From Strigamia acuminata (Eukaryota; Arthropoda; Chilopoda; Geophilomorpha; Linotaeniidae): a stretch of 64,000 nucleotides of DNA. Within the stretch, counting starts at the first letter, position 1. Every line of letters starts with the position of its first letter. Below the pieces are notes generated by a model. The model saw only the letters and a program-made list of their open reading frames with translations, searched no databases and had not been told where the DNA came from. The position numbers were made by a program, and so were the translations under genes. Where the stretch lies: positions 222,684 to 286,683 of the forward strand of contig CASHSZ010000007.1 in assembly GCA_949358305.1 (NCBI GenBank), given 5' to 3'. Positions 51,188-62,640 of this stretch are shown piece after piece.

Positions 51188-54100
51188 ATGGCGCAACCCA
51201 TGTTAGGGAACCTCCCGCCGTTCAAAGGAGCGACGTGGCAGGAATGGCTCACGTGGAAAGAAATGTTGGTTCAATACGTGAAATTGAACGGTGTCGAGAA
51301 GGACAAGCAAGCGGCGCTTCTCTTGACCACGGTGGGGACACCGATGTACGATAAAATTAAGAGGTTGCTGCACCCGAAGGAGATAGCGACGCTCGGTTTG
51401 GAGGCGATCGTCGAGGCGGTCGATTTGCACTTCAAAACCGTTGATACGCCGTACATGGCACGCCAGCGATTTGGGGCGAAGAGACGCAAGCAAGGAGAGT
51501 CGGTGGACACGTATATCGCTGACCTGCGCGTGTTGGCACAACGTTGCAACTTTTTGACGAAGGACGAGACCGACAACGCAATAGTCGAGCAGGTGGTTCG
51601 CGGCATCAAAAACCCAGTTTTGGTGCGCGAAATTTTGCTCAACATGCCGTTGACCGTTTTGGAGGTGACGAAACGTGCGGTGGCGCACGAGATGGCGCAC
51701 ATGGCGGCCGAAAGCAAAGATGAAGCTTTGCCTGTAGTGGATTCGGACAGCGCTCCGTCGACTTCTGCCGTGGTGCTGCAGACTACGGCGAATTTCCGGC
51801 GGAATGGCCAGAGAGGACGGGGTCAGACGTTTGGCCCGCCAACGCCAGCAAGTACTTCAGCAGGGCGAGGCGGACGAGGTGGTGGCTTTCAGCGACCTTG
51901 GCGCGGGCGCCAGGAGTCGACTAGGGCACGAACAGGACAATCGTTCAAACGTGACAGCACTCCGGTGCAGTGTTTCAGGTGCGGCGGCCCCCACTTTGTG
52001 AGGGACTGTCCGTACGACCCCCTTTTTGGGCCATCCGGCGAGTCTATTCCGAAGACGACGGGCAGATTGACTGGTAATTGGGTTAGATCTGGAGGAGAGG
52101 TTGACCAAACCTGCCCCATGGTGTCATTTCCGACGGATACCGACGGTGCGAGTGGTGGTGGCGTTCCAGAGGAGAACTGGCGGCAACGCCGGGTCCCCGT
52201 CAACGCCATCCAGGAGCAAGAAGAGGAGGACTACGCGCTGTTCCATTTGGGCAGCTCTCGAGCGCGGCCACCCCCATTGATGGTGCATGTATTGGTGAAC
52301 ACTTTTAATTTTGACTTTTTACTAGATACGGGGAGCGAACTCTCCATCCTCAACGTCAATGATTGCAACATCTTATTGACCAGAGGTTTGATTGACATGC
52401 GAGACATTAAGGTGACTACAGTTAGACTTTATGCATACCAACAGCAGCCCGTTGAGGTATTGGGCGTTGTACAAGTTCATTTGACCATCGCAGGGAAGTT
52501 AAAGTTTGTTAGATTCATAGTTGTGGGCAAATTGGGCCCCAGCTTGATTGGAAGAGATCTGGTGTCCCTGTTTGGTTGGCAAACGATCTCCAGCGCCCTT
52601 ACCCCTAATGTATATGGCACAACGCGGGGGGGTCCGCGAGAGGACAGTGCAGGACTTGAACGAGACTTGGTGGGACAGTTGTCAACCGGACACGTTTTGG
52701 GGTCGGCGGAGTCGACATTGAAGGGACTCTTGGACCGTTACAAGGGCGTGTTCCGCAAGGGCCTGGGCACGTATACTGGTAAGCCGGTGGAGCTCGTGTT
52801 GCGACCTGACGCCGTGCCCAAATTTTTTAGACCAAGGCCGGTTCCCTTGCCCCTGAGACCAGCGGTGGCAAAAGAGATCGACCGCTTAGTGGCGGAGGGG
52901 GTGTTTCAACCTGTCCCCTTCACGGAGTGGGCCACGCCGTTGGTGACTGTGGTAAAAAAAGACGGGAGTGTCCGGCTCTGCGGCGATTACCGCTCGACGG
53001 TCAACTCCAGCCTCCAGCCCGACCCATACCCCTTACCTAAGATTTCGGATTTGTTGGCCTCGATCGGGAGAGCCAGATTTTTTAGTGTGTTGGACATGCG
53101 ACACGCGTACCAACAAATACCCCTATCTGCCCGGTCAGCGGAGATAGCCGCGGTCAGCACAGAGAAGGGGGTGATGGCAATCACTCGTTTACCTTTTGGG
53201 ACGATGCCGTCCGCGGGGAAGTTCCAGCGGATAATTGTGTTGGTGTTGGACGGCATAGTCCATATCTTTATTTATTTGGACGACATACTTGTCGCTACTT
53301 GGACTCTTGAGGAGCACTTTGAGGTTTTAGAAGAAGTGTTTAAACGGTTAGCTAGTAAGGGTTTACGTCTTGCCCTGGAGAAGTGCGAGTTTTGCAAAGA
53401 GAGGGTAGATTTTTTGGGTTTTACAGTTAGTGAGCGCGGTGTGGAACCCATAACATCGAAGATTGAGGCGGTGGTGGCGATTCCCCCACCGCAGGATGTG
53501 AAGCAGCTGCGCACTTTCCTCGGCATGGTGGCCTTTTACTCGGTGTTTGTGCCCAAGTTAGCAGACCATGCGGCGCCACTTTATGAGTTGTTGTGTACGG
53601 ACGCCGTGTGGACCTGGAATCAGCGCAGGCAGGAGGCTTTTGATACGATCAAGCAAGCGCTGACAAGAGCCCCAGTACTTACTTTTTACGATTTGGTGCG
53701 ACCCTTGACGATTGCGACCGACGCTTCGCTTTATGGCGTAGGGGCAGTTTTGGCCCACGTGGGGCAGCGAGAATGCGAGATGCCGGTTGCGTACGCTTCT
53801 CGCTCGTTGACTAAAGCGGAAGTCAACTACGCCCAAATAGATAAGGAGGCGTTGGCGGTCGTGTTCGCCATAAAGAAATTTCATGTCTATTTAATGGGCC
53901 GCCATTTCACGATTTTCACGGACCATAAACCTTTGTTGGGCGCTTTAGGCCCAGACCGCCCAATTCCACTCGTGATTAGCCCTAGAATGATGCGCTGGGC
54001 ACTGCTACTGGCTGCCTACGACTATAGTTTAGTGTACAGAAAGGGGGAGCAAAACCAAAATGCAGATACTCTTAGCAGATTCCCCATTGGCCAGCCGCGC

Positions 54101-55990
54101 GAGGAAGTGGAAGAGTGGCCACTGTTCCTAATCGAACTTGAGAGGGAGGAGCTGCTGTTGGCAGCCGACGTGGCGGTGGCTACGAGTAGCGACGCCGACT
54201 TGAAAATGGTGGTGGTAGCGGTTCGTGCAGGGAATCCCCATTTAATTAAACATCTGAGGGACTTTTGGGTGAAGTTTGAGGAGTTCAACGTGGTGGCTGG
54301 TGTGCTGATGTGGGGCGACCGCGTGGTGGTGCCTTTGAGCTTGCGGCAAAAGATGCTGCGGCTGCTCCACGAGGGCCACCCCGGGATCGTGACTATGAAG
54401 AAGCGAGCCCGGAGTGTGGTTTGGTGGCCAGCCATGACACCACAAATTGTGACTTTCGTGCAAGCCTGTGCTGTTTGCGCTCAAAATAGAGTCCTGCCAG
54501 CGAGGGCAATTCCTATTTCGTGGCCGCGCGCGGAGGAACCGTGGGCGCGCATTCACATTGATTACGCCGGACCCATCCAGAAAAAGATGGTGCTGGTACT
54601 GGTAGACGCGTTTTCTGGGTGGGTGGAGGCGCGAGTGGTGACGGTGGCAACGTCGGCATCGACAATTTTGGTGTTGCGACGGATTTTCAGCTCCTTTGGG
54701 TTGCCACACCTGTTAGTGAGCGACAATGGCCCCCAGTTCAGTTCTAGAGAGTTCGCATCATTTTTGGCAAAAAATGGCATCGAACACATCTTCTCTCCGC
54801 CGTACCATCCACAATCTAACGGCACGGCTGAGCAGGCTGTCCGGTGGGTTAAAGATAAACTGGCGAAATTTACCCAAGGAGACCTGGAACTGAGACTTTT
54901 GCGGTTGATACTTTTTCAGCACGCAAACTTTAAGAGTAGGAACAACGAGACACTCGCCATGAACTTTCTGGGGAGGCAGCTGTTCACACACATCGATTTA
55001 GTGCGCCCCAGATTAGGCACAGTGCGCGGCGAAACTAATTTTCATTTCAGAGCATTCCTGGTTGGCGATTTGGTGTGGTTTCGGTCGTTTCCAACAACCA
55101 AGCCACCATGGAGAGCTGGGACGGTGACAGAACGGCGTGGTGATCTCGTTTATGCACTGAAGGATGCAGAGTCGGGGCGGATCGTGGTGCGGCACGTGAA
55201 TCACCTCATTGCAAGAATTGAGAGCACGGCAGCTCCTGCAGAGAACGCAGCGGAGTTGGAGCAGCGAGTTGGACCAAGTTTGGAGACCCAACCACCACCG
55301 CAGTATCTGAATCGGCGGCGACAGGGACAGCGGTTGTTGCCAACGACGGTGGCGGCTTCAGCAGTGGTCCTCCAAGCGCCGAGTGCACAGGCGATGACCT
55401 TGCAGGCCGCGACAGCGACTCCGACCCAGACGACTCCACCAGCGACGATAGCGCAGGCGATTCTGCCAGCGGCGGCGGCGCCAATACCAGTCAGAACACC
55501 TCCGACGTCGCCGGGCACACCTACAGGAGGGCCGGTTCCAACCCCCACCCCCACGACACCACAAGCCCTGATGATCCCCCAAGCAGCGATCGACGAGCAG
55601 CAATCAATTCCCCCACGTCAAATCGCGCACGACCCACCCCAGAGAGTGCGCACGCGAGCGACCAGGAACGTGGATGTGAATTACAGAGAGCTGTCGTCGG
55701 GGGAGGAGGATGATGAGAGTGATACCGTGATGCCAAACTACCACAACTTGCCACCCGCGAGACCACCAAAGCGAGGGCTGAAGGTGGCGGAAATGGTCCA
55801 TCTGGAACCTGTAACGGACCCAGACCAGCCAGGCCCGAGTTCAGCGGCGAATCCTCCAGCGAGAGAGGCACCGCGTACTGGTGTACCTACAAGGAAGACC
55901 AGCACTGAGCCAACACAGCTATATAGCAAGGAAGACGCGGAGCGCACGCGCCTGTTGCTACGTAGGATGGCCGATAGGAACAAAGAATAG
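51188..55990 (+). CDS. gag-pol: Gypsy-2a gag-pol polyprotein
   Basis: 1,600 codons, ATG 51188 to TAG 55988-55990, no break. Same domain order and nearly the same spacing as Gypsy-1b: knuckle CFRCGGPHFVRDC, protease LLDTGSELSIL, RT LDMRHAYQQ and YLDDIL, RNase H TDASLYG (Ser-Leu where family 1 has Ser-Pro) and TDHKPLLG, integrase HEGHPGI, HIDYAGP, VSDNGPQF and NGTAEQAV, GPY/F-like KPPWRAGTVTERRG, Ala/Thr/Pro-rich linker and tail LYSKEDAERTRLLLRRM. Gag to RNase H is close to Gypsy-1b while the linker differs strongly. Parent type of the deleted copy at 45223-48529. Confidence 0.96.
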   Translation: MAQPMLGNLPPFKGATWQEWLTWKEMLVQYVKLNGVEKDKQAALLLTTVGTPMYDKIKRLLHPKEIATLGLEAIVEAVDLHFKTVDTPYMARQRFGAKRRKQGESVDTYIADLRVLAQRCNFLTKDETDNAIVEQVVRGIKNPVLVREILLNMPLTVLEVTKRAVAHEMAHMAAESKDEALPVVDSDSAPSTSAVVLQTTANFRRNGQRGRGQTFGPPTPASTSAGRGGRGGGFQRPWRGRQESTRARTGQSFKRDSTPVQCFRCGGPHFVRDCPYDPLFGPSGESIPKTTGRLTGNWVRSGGEVDQTCPMVSFPTDTDGASGGGVPEENWRQRRVPVNAIQEQEEEDYALFHLGSSRARPPPLMVHVLVNTFNFDFLLDTGSELSILNVNDCNILLTRGLIDMRDIKVTTVRLYAYQQQPVEVLGVVQVHLTIAGKLKFVRFIVVGKLGPSLIGRDLVSLFGWQTISSALTPNVYGTTRGGPREDSAGLERDLVGQLSTGHVLGSAESTLKGLLDRYKGVFRKGLGTYTGKPVELVLRPDAVPKFFRPRPVPLPLRPAVAKEIDRLVAEGVFQPVPFTEWATPLVTVVKKDGSVRLCGDYRSTVNSSLQPDPYPLPKISDLLASIGRARFFSVLDMRHAYQQIPLSARSAEIAAVSTEKGVMAITRLPFGTMPSAGKFQRIIVLVLDGIVHIFIYLDDILVATWTLEEHFEVLEEVFKRLASKGLRLALEKCEFCKERVDFLGFTVSERGVEPITSKIEAVVAIPPPQDVKQLRTFLGMVAFYSVFVPKLADHAAPLYELLCTDAVWTWNQRRQEAFDTIKQALTRAPVLTFYDLVRPLTIATDASLYGVGAVLAHVGQRECEMPVAYASRSLTKAEVNYAQIDKEALAVVFAIKKFHVYLMGRHFTIFTDHKPLLGALGPDRPIPLVISPRMMRWALLLAAYDYSLVYRKGEQNQNADTLSRFPIGQPREEVEEWPLFLIELEREELLLAADVAVATSSDADLKMVVVAVRAGNPHLIKHLRDFWVKFEEFNVVAGVLMWGDRVVVPLSLRQKMLRLLHEGHPGIVTMKKRARSVVWWPAMTPQIVTFVQACAVCAQNRVLPARAIPISWPRAEEPWARIHIDYAGPIQKKMVLVLVDAFSGWVEARVVTVATSASTILVLRRIFSSFGLPHLLVSDNGPQFSSREFASFLAKNGIEHIFSPPYHPQSNGTAEQAVRWVKDKLAKFTQGDLELRLLRLILFQHANFKSRNNETLAMNFLGRQLFTHIDLVRPRLGTVRGETNFHFRAFLVGDLVWFRSFPTTKPPWRAGTVTERRGDLVYALKDAESGRIVVRHVNHLIARIESTAAPAENAAELEQRVGPSLETQPPPQYLNRRRQGQRLLPTTVAASAVVLQAPSAQAMTLQAATATPTQTTPPATIAQAILPAAAAPIPVRTPPTSPGTPTGGPVPTPTPTTPQALMIPQAAIDEQQSIPPRQIAHDPPQRVRTRATRNVDVNYRELSSGEEDDESDTVMPNYHNLPPARPPKRGLKVAEMVHLEPVTDPDQPGPSSAANPPAREAPRTGVPTRKTSTEPTQLYSKEDAERTRLLLRRMADRNKE

Positions 55991-56100
55991 GCAGAATCGC
56001 ATTTTTGGTTAAGCTATTTTAAATTGGGAATATTTATTGATTTCAAACAAAAAAATTGAAATGTTCAGAATTACAAATGAAGTTTGTATTTGGGGAGGAA

Positions 56101-56316
56101 TGCAGTGTTTTGCACTAATTGACTTTAAATTGATAACAATGTTTTGAGTCTTTCTGTTGATTACAATAATTGATAATTGCCGCGGCAAACAATATGATGT
56201 AACCAGAGCAACCAAGTTCTGGAATGCAATGTATAAATTGAGTTGATTAAATGAGTACAGCTGTGAAAGGAGCTCTAATGTGAAATGTCTGAGTTATTGC
56301 CATGTGGAACGATTCA
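56101..56316 (+). repeat. Gypsy-2a 3' LTR
   Basis: 216 bp directly after GGGGAGGAA. The AATAAA of the 5' LTR is ATTAAA here. Confidence 0.95.
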
Positions 56317-56761
56317 ATTCCGTCAAAATCCGTCAAAATCCGTCAAAATCCGTCAAAATCCGTCAAAATCCGTCAAATTCCGTCAAATTCCGTCAAATTT
56401 TGTCAAATTTTGTCAAAATCCGTCAAAATCCGTCAAAATCCGTCAAATTTTGTCAAAATCCGTCAAATTCCGTCAAATTCCGTCAAAATCCGTCAAAATC
56501 CGTCAAATTCCGTCAAAATCCATCAAATTTTGTCAAATTCCGTTAAATTTTGTCAAATTTTGTCAAAATCCGTCAAAATCCGTCAAATTCCGTCAAATTC
56601 CGTCAAAATCCGTCAAATTTTGTCAAAATCCGTCAAATTCCGTCAAAATCCGTCAAATTCCGTCAAATTTTGTCAAATTTCGTCAAAATTTGTCAAAATC
56701 CGTCAAAATCCGTCAAATTTTGTCAAATTTTGTCAAATTCCGTCAAATTCCGTCAAATTTT
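56317..56761 (+). repeat. 10-bp satellite block S5
   Basis: Same array between Gypsy-2a and Gypsy-3b, beginning with the ATTCC target copy and ending AAATTTT. Confidence 0.98.
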
Positions 56762-56977
56762 TGCAGTGTTTAGCCTAATTAGTGTGTAACAATCTGATGA
56801 TGTTAAGATACAAGCAATTGTAATTAGTAATAATGGATTTATCAGACAATGCTTTTGTAACCATAGTGACTTAAGTTCTAGAACTCAGTATATGAATGTG
56901 ATGAATAAACGAGAGTTGTGCATGAGTTTTCTCCTATGAAGTCAATGTTTGTTCTTGAGAAGAGACAGGACACATCA
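56762..56977 (+). repeat. Gypsy-3b 5' LTR
   Basis: 216 bp, TGCAGTGTTTAGCC...GACACATCA, AATAAA in GATGAATAAACG. Confidence 0.95.
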
Positions 56978-56978
56978 G

Positions 56979-56990
56979 TGGTATCCACGA
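56979..56990 (+). promoter_or_regulatory. Gypsy-3b primer-binding site
   Basis: TGGTATCCACGA one base after the LTR; leader GTGAGT at 57051-57056. Confidence 0.7.
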
Positions 56991-57422
56991 TGTCGGGACG
57001 AGCGCCACGTTAACTGAGCAAAGAGAGTGGGGAGTGACATTCTCCCAATTGTGAGTTTTGTTCGTTTTTGGCCGTTTTTTTTTTTTTTTTGGGCCGTTTT
57101 TGGGTCGGCGACGCGTTCGAGAGAGAACTCGGCTGACAAGCGACGACAGTTGCCACAGTGGGCACAGCAGCGAGCTGCGAGCCGCGCCGGGTGTTGCCTG
57201 GACGAGAATTGGGAAGAAAAAGCTGCGACGATCGTGATTTTCGAAGGCGAGTCACGCGACGACAGAGAGGCCGACTGGAGAGTTGCGGCCACGAGAACGT
57301 TGTACACGGTACATACGGCGACGTGTTGCGGTTTGTACCCGGCGTGTCGAGTGAAGGCGGCACGAAGAACGGCTGCTCGAATCGATTTTTGAAGAGAAGC
57401 CGCGTGGCGAAGCCTGATTCGA
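56991..57422 (+). other. Gypsy-3b leader
   Basis: 432-bp leader; its T run at 57075-57090 corresponds to five T in Gypsy-3a. The stretch from 57148 on is what Gypsy-5 retains. Confidence 0.65.
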
Positions 57423-60400
57423 ATGGCGCAGGCGGCGCAACCAATGTTAGGAAACCTCCCGACATTTAAAGGCACAACTTGGCAAGAATGGTTGACATGG
57501 AAGGAAACGTTTGTGTTGTTTGTGTCATTAAATAGTGTAGATAAGGATAAGTAGGTAGCTTTACTTTTGACATCTGTCGGGACTCCCATGTACGACAAAA
57601 TCAAACGTTTGGTACACCCGAAGGAGGTGGCAAACATGGATTTGGACGTTTTGATTGCAGCGGTGGATTTGCATTTCAAAACGGTTGACACTCCCTACAT
57701 GGCACGTCAGCGTTTTGGAGCAAAGAAAAGGAAACCTGGCGAGTCAGTGGACACATATATTGCAGACTTACGAGTGATGGCACAGCGGTGCAATTTCCTG
57801 ACGAAAGACGAGATGGACAACGCGATCGTAGAACAAGTGGTCCGCGGAGCCAAAAATCCGGTTTTGGTACGTGAAATCCTTTTAAATATGCCATTGTCAG
57901 TCCTTGAGGTCACTAAAAGAGCGGTGGCCCACGAGATGGCCCATATGGCAGCTGAGGGGAAGGAAGAGGCTCTGCCAGTGGTCGAGTCCGACAGCACCCC
58001 GTCGACGTCTGCAGCGGTACTGCAGACCACTGCGGATTTTCGGCGGAATGGCCAGCGAGGGCGCGGACGAGCGTTCACGCCACAAAGACCGGCGGGTTCA
58101 TCAGCAGCGATGGGCGGACGGGGCAGCGGTTTCCAGCGACCTTGGCGCGGGCGCCAAGAGTCAACGAGAGCACAGGCGGGCCGACCTTTCAAGCGCGACG
58201 GCACGCCGGTACAGTGTTTTCGGTGCGGGGGGCCGCACTTCGTCAAAGATTGCCCGTACGACCCGCTTTTCGGACCATCGGGTGCACCATTGCAGAAGGC
58301 AACTGGCAGACTTCGAGGAGACTGGGTCAGGAGGACTGGCGAGGCGGATCAAGGCTGTGCGGTGCCTTCATTTCCAACGGATGTCGATGGCGCGAGCGCG
58401 GGTGGCGCGCCGGAGGAAAACTGGCGCCAACGTCGTGTTCCCGTCAACACATTGCAGGAACAAGAAGAGGAAGACTTCGCGTTGTTCCAGTTAAATAGCT
58501 CCAGCAGGCGTCCGCCACCCTTGATGGTTCATGCACAAGTAAACACGTTGGATTTTGATTTACTTTTGGATACTGGAAGTGAGTTATCCATACTGAACGT
58601 GAATGATTGTAATATGCTGCTGTCGAGGGGGTTGATCGCCATGCAGGACATCAGAGTGACCGCTACGAGGTTGTACGCCTATCAACGCCAACCGGTGGAA
58701 GTGTTGGGAGCCGTGCAAGTTCATTTACTGATTGCAGGAAAACTCAAGTTTGTCAAATTTATAATTGTGGGGAAATTGGGCCCCAGTTTGGTGGGGCGAG
58801 ACTTAGTGTCACTTTTTGGGTGGCAAACAATTTCCAACGCTCTTACGCCAAATGTGTACGGGACAGCTCGAGTGGGGTTATTGGACAGTGTTGGAGAGCC
58901 AGGGGGCGTTGTGGTGGAGCAGTTGACCACTGGCCGCCCCGGGAGCCAGTCTGACCCCAGATTAAAGGCATTATTGAGGCGGTACCAGGGAGTGTTCAAG
59001 AAGGGTTTGGGCACGTATACAGGTAGTCCGGTGGATTTGGTGCTGCGTACGGATGCCGTACCAAAGTTTTTTCGACCCAGGCCTGTCCCACTGCCCCTTA
59101 GACCGGCCGTTACGAGGGAAATTGACCGTTTGGTCGCTGAGGGAGTTTTTCGACCGATGCAGTTCGCGGAGTGGGCCACCCCGTTGGTAACGGTGGTGAA
59201 GAAGGACGGGAGTGTCCGACTCTGCGGTGATTACCGCTCGACGGTCAACGCCAGTCTCCAACCCGACCCCTACCCATTACCAAAAATTTCTGAGTTGCTC
59301 GCGTCGATTGGGCGGGCTAGATTCTTTAGTTTGCTGGATATGCGACACGCCTACCAGCAAATTCCGTTGTCGACCCGGTCGGCGGAGATAGCCGCGGTCA
59401 ACACGGAGAAGGGCGTGATGGCAGTGACCCGCCTGCCATTTGGGACTATGCCTTCAGCGGGGAGGTTTCAACGCATAATTGTGATGGTTTTAGATGGTGT
59501 TGTCCGAATTTTCATTTATTTAGACGACATTTTAATAGCCACCTGGACGCTTGAAGAACATTTTGAAGTTTTGGAGGAAGTTTTCAAGCGATTGGCGTCC
59601 AAGGGCTTACGACTTGCGTTGGAGAAATGCTTATTTTGTAAACTTAAATTAGACTTTTTAGGGTTTACAGTGAGCGAGAGAGGAGTTCAACCGATAACAT
59701 CAAAGATTAAAGCCGTGGTCGCTATCCCACCGCCGGCCGACGTGAAACAACTCCGCACCTTCCTGGGGATGGTTGCTTTTTATGCAGTTTTTGTGCACAA
59801 GTTGGCAGATTTCGCAGCACCATTGTATGAGTTGCTGTGCACAGATGCCATTTGGAGTTGGAACCGTCGTAGGCAGGAGGCCTTCGACGCCATCAAGAGA
59901 GCCTTGACCACGGCCCCGATTTTGACGTTTTACGACTTGCAGCGGCCGTTGTCCGTCGCGACTGATGCGTCGCCCTTTGGAGTAGGGGCGGTGCTAGCCC
60001 ATATTGGACAGAACGACCAGGAGTTGCCAGTCGCTTACGCGTCCCGTTCCTTGACGAAGGCGGAAATTAACTACGCGCAGATAGACAAGGAGGCCTTGGC
60101 AGTGGTGTTCGCGGTGAAGAAATTTCACGTTTACTTAATGGGTAGGCCTTTTGTTATATTTACAGATCACAAGCCGCTGTTGGGCATTTTAGGACCAGAT
60201 CGCCCTATCCCATTGGTAATAAGTCCGCGAATGCTACGCTGGGCACTGATGCTGGCGGCGTATGAATACCGCCTTGTCTACAGAAGAGGAGAGCAGAACC
60301 AGAACGCCGACACTCTCAGCCGATTTCCGGTAGAAGTGGCACGCGAGGAGGCGGAGGAATGGCCTTTATTTCTGGTCGAGCTTGAACGGGAAGAGCTACT

Positions 60401-62231
60401 TTTGGCAGCAGATGTGGCGAGGGCAACGGGCGCTGATTTGGATTTGACACGTGTGGTAGCAGCGGTGCGTTCCGGGGACCCCCAGTTAATTAACGGTTTG
60501 AGAGACTACGTGGTGAAGTTTTACGAATTGACCATTGTGGCGGGAGTGCTAATGTGGGGCGATCGCGTCGTGATGCCAACCGCCTTGCGCCAGAAGATGT
60601 TGCGTCTGCTGCATGAGGGGCACCCCGGAGTGGTCACGATGAAAAAGCGCGCGCGTAGCGTGGTTTGGTGGCCAGCTATGACCACACAGATAGTGACATT
60701 CGTTAAGGCCTGTGCAGTTTGCGCGCGGAACAGGATTTTGCCACCGAGAGCAGTGCCAATCTCTTGGCCGCGTGCTGAAGAGCCATGGGCGAGAGTGCAC
60801 GTGGATTATGCGGGGCCAATTCAGAAGAGGATGGTCCTGGTGGTCGTTGATGCCTTTTCAGGATGGATGGAGGCGCGAGCGGTCACGACAGCCACCTCCG
60901 CCTCGACGATTCTAATTTTGCGTCGCATTTTTAGTTCGTTCGGCTTGCCGCATTTGTTGGTAAGCGACAACGGCCCCCAGTTCGCGTCAAGAGAGTTTGC
61001 GTCATTTTTAGCCAAGAATGGCATCGACCACATCTTCTCCCCCCCGTACCATCCACAATCCAACGGCACAGCAGAACAGGCGGTCCGCTGGGTGAAGGAC
61101 AAGCTAGCCAAATTCACCCAAGGGGACCTGGAATTGAGGTTGTTGAGACTTATACTGTTTCAACACGCAAATTACAGAAGTAGAAATAATGACACCCCAG
61201 CGATGAACTTTTTGGGGCGCCAATTATTTACGCATATTGATTTGGTCCGCCTAAGAGTGGGCACAGGGGCGCCCACCAGCGCGTCTCGTTGCAGGATATT
61301 TGCAGTTGGCGACTTGATCTGGTTCCGCTCCTTTCCGGAGACCAAACCGCCTTGGAGAGCAGGGACAGTGACCGAGCGCCGTGGCGAGTTGGTGTATGCC
61401 TTGAAGGATGCAGACACGGGTCGTATTCAAGTGCGGCATTTGAATCACCTGATAAGCCGCAGAGAGACTGGAGTGGTGTCGGGTGAGGAAATTGTTAATA
61501 TTATCCCGCAGGTAGCACCAGCTGAGGAAGAGCGACTGCCCACCCGTTTTTTGCGTCGGGCTCATCAAGTTCAACAGCTGCTACCTGCACCACCTGTGAG
61601 TCAACCGGTCATTCGACAAGCGGCGAGCCCCACGGCGGCGATGCCACAAGCGGCGACGATGTCGCCACCCGGAACCCCACAAGCGGCGGCAGCGGCGATG
61701 CCTCGTGTCGAGCAAGTTGTGATGCCCACCCCGCCAACAGTGCAAGCCCTACCAGCGGTAGAACCGACCTTACCTCTCATCGCAGCGTTGCCACAAGTTC
61801 CGACGACGGTCCCGGCGGCAGTTGATGACCAGCAAGCTATCGTTTCACCCCGAGTCGAGCGCGAGGTAGCGCAGAGGACGAGGACACGAGCAACAAGGAA
61901 CGTCGAGGTCAACTACAAGGACCTGTCGTCGGGGGAGGAGAGCGATGAGGAGGGGGCTGCAATGGCGAACTACCACAACTTGCCCCCGTCAAGACCGCCG
62001 AAGCGAGGTTTGAAAGTAGCAGAAATGGTGCGCCTGGAACCGGTGGCGGACCCCACACAGCCTGGTCCAAGTTCCGCAGCAGATTCGGCAGTGAGAGAAC
62101 CACCACACGCTAGTGTGTCTGCTAGAAAGGCCAGTAAAGCAAGCGCCGAACCACCACAGCTCTACAGCAAAGAAGATGCTGAGCGCACTCGGTTGCTACT
62201 GAAAAGGATGGCAGACAAGAATAAACAATAG
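57423..62231 (+). pseudogene. gag-pol: Gypsy-3b gag-pol with premature stop in gag
   Basis: Same start as Gypsy-3a (ATG 57423), but codon 44 is TAG (57552-57554) where Gypsy-3a has CAG for Gln. Beyond it the frame is open to TAA/TAG at 62229-62231, with knuckle CFRCGGPHFVKDC, protease, RT YLDDIL, RNase H, integrase D,D35E and tail all present. A few substitutions differ from Gypsy-3a (for example GWMEAR for GWVEAR in integrase). Translation from an internal ATG would lack the first part of gag, so I treat it as defective, perhaps mobilisable in trans. Confidence 0.93.
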
Positions 62232-62424
62232 AGGTCAAGTTCAAGATTTTTATTGTAAAAGTTTGGAAATTAAGAAAAATTGAAATGTTTGACTTTAAGA
62301 AAGACTGAAGTGTTTGAAATTATGCGAAGTTATTTGAGTTTACTTTAAGTTGAAAAGTGTTGTGTTTTTGATGGTTTTTGAGGTGTGTGAAAATTACAAA
62401 GTATGTTTGATAATTGGGGAGGAA

Positions 62425-62640
62425 TGCAGTGTTTAGCCTAATTAGTGTGTAACAATCTGATGATGTTAAGATACAAGCAATTGTAATTAGTAATAATGGA
62501 TTTATCAGACAATGCTTTTGTAACCATAGTGACTTAAGTTCTAGAACTCAGTATATGAATGTGATGAATAAACGAGAGTTGTGCATGAGTTTTCTCCTAT
62601 GAAATCAATGTTTGTTCTTGAGAAGAGACAGGACACATCA
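62425..62640 (+). repeat. Gypsy-3b 3' LTR
   Basis: 216 bp after GGGGAGGAA (62416-62424); satellite resumes at 62641. Confidence 0.95.

Larger units (their letters stand above)
50461..56316 (+). mobile_element. Gypsy-2a, intact Ty3/gypsy element in satellite
   Basis: 5,856 bp, two 216-bp LTRs with about three differences by eye, flanked by ATTCC (50456-50460 and 56317-56321). Gag-pol uninterrupted. Confidence 0.96.
56762..62640 (+). mobile_element. Gypsy-3b, Ty3/gypsy element in satellite, gag nonsense
   Basis: 5,879 bp, two 216-bp LTRs with one difference by eye. Left flank ATTTT (56757-56761) and right flank AATCC (62641-62645) do not match, yet both occupy monomer positions 3-7. Ten bases longer than Gypsy-3a, mainly from a 16-T run in the leader (57075-57090). 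Confidence 0.95.
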
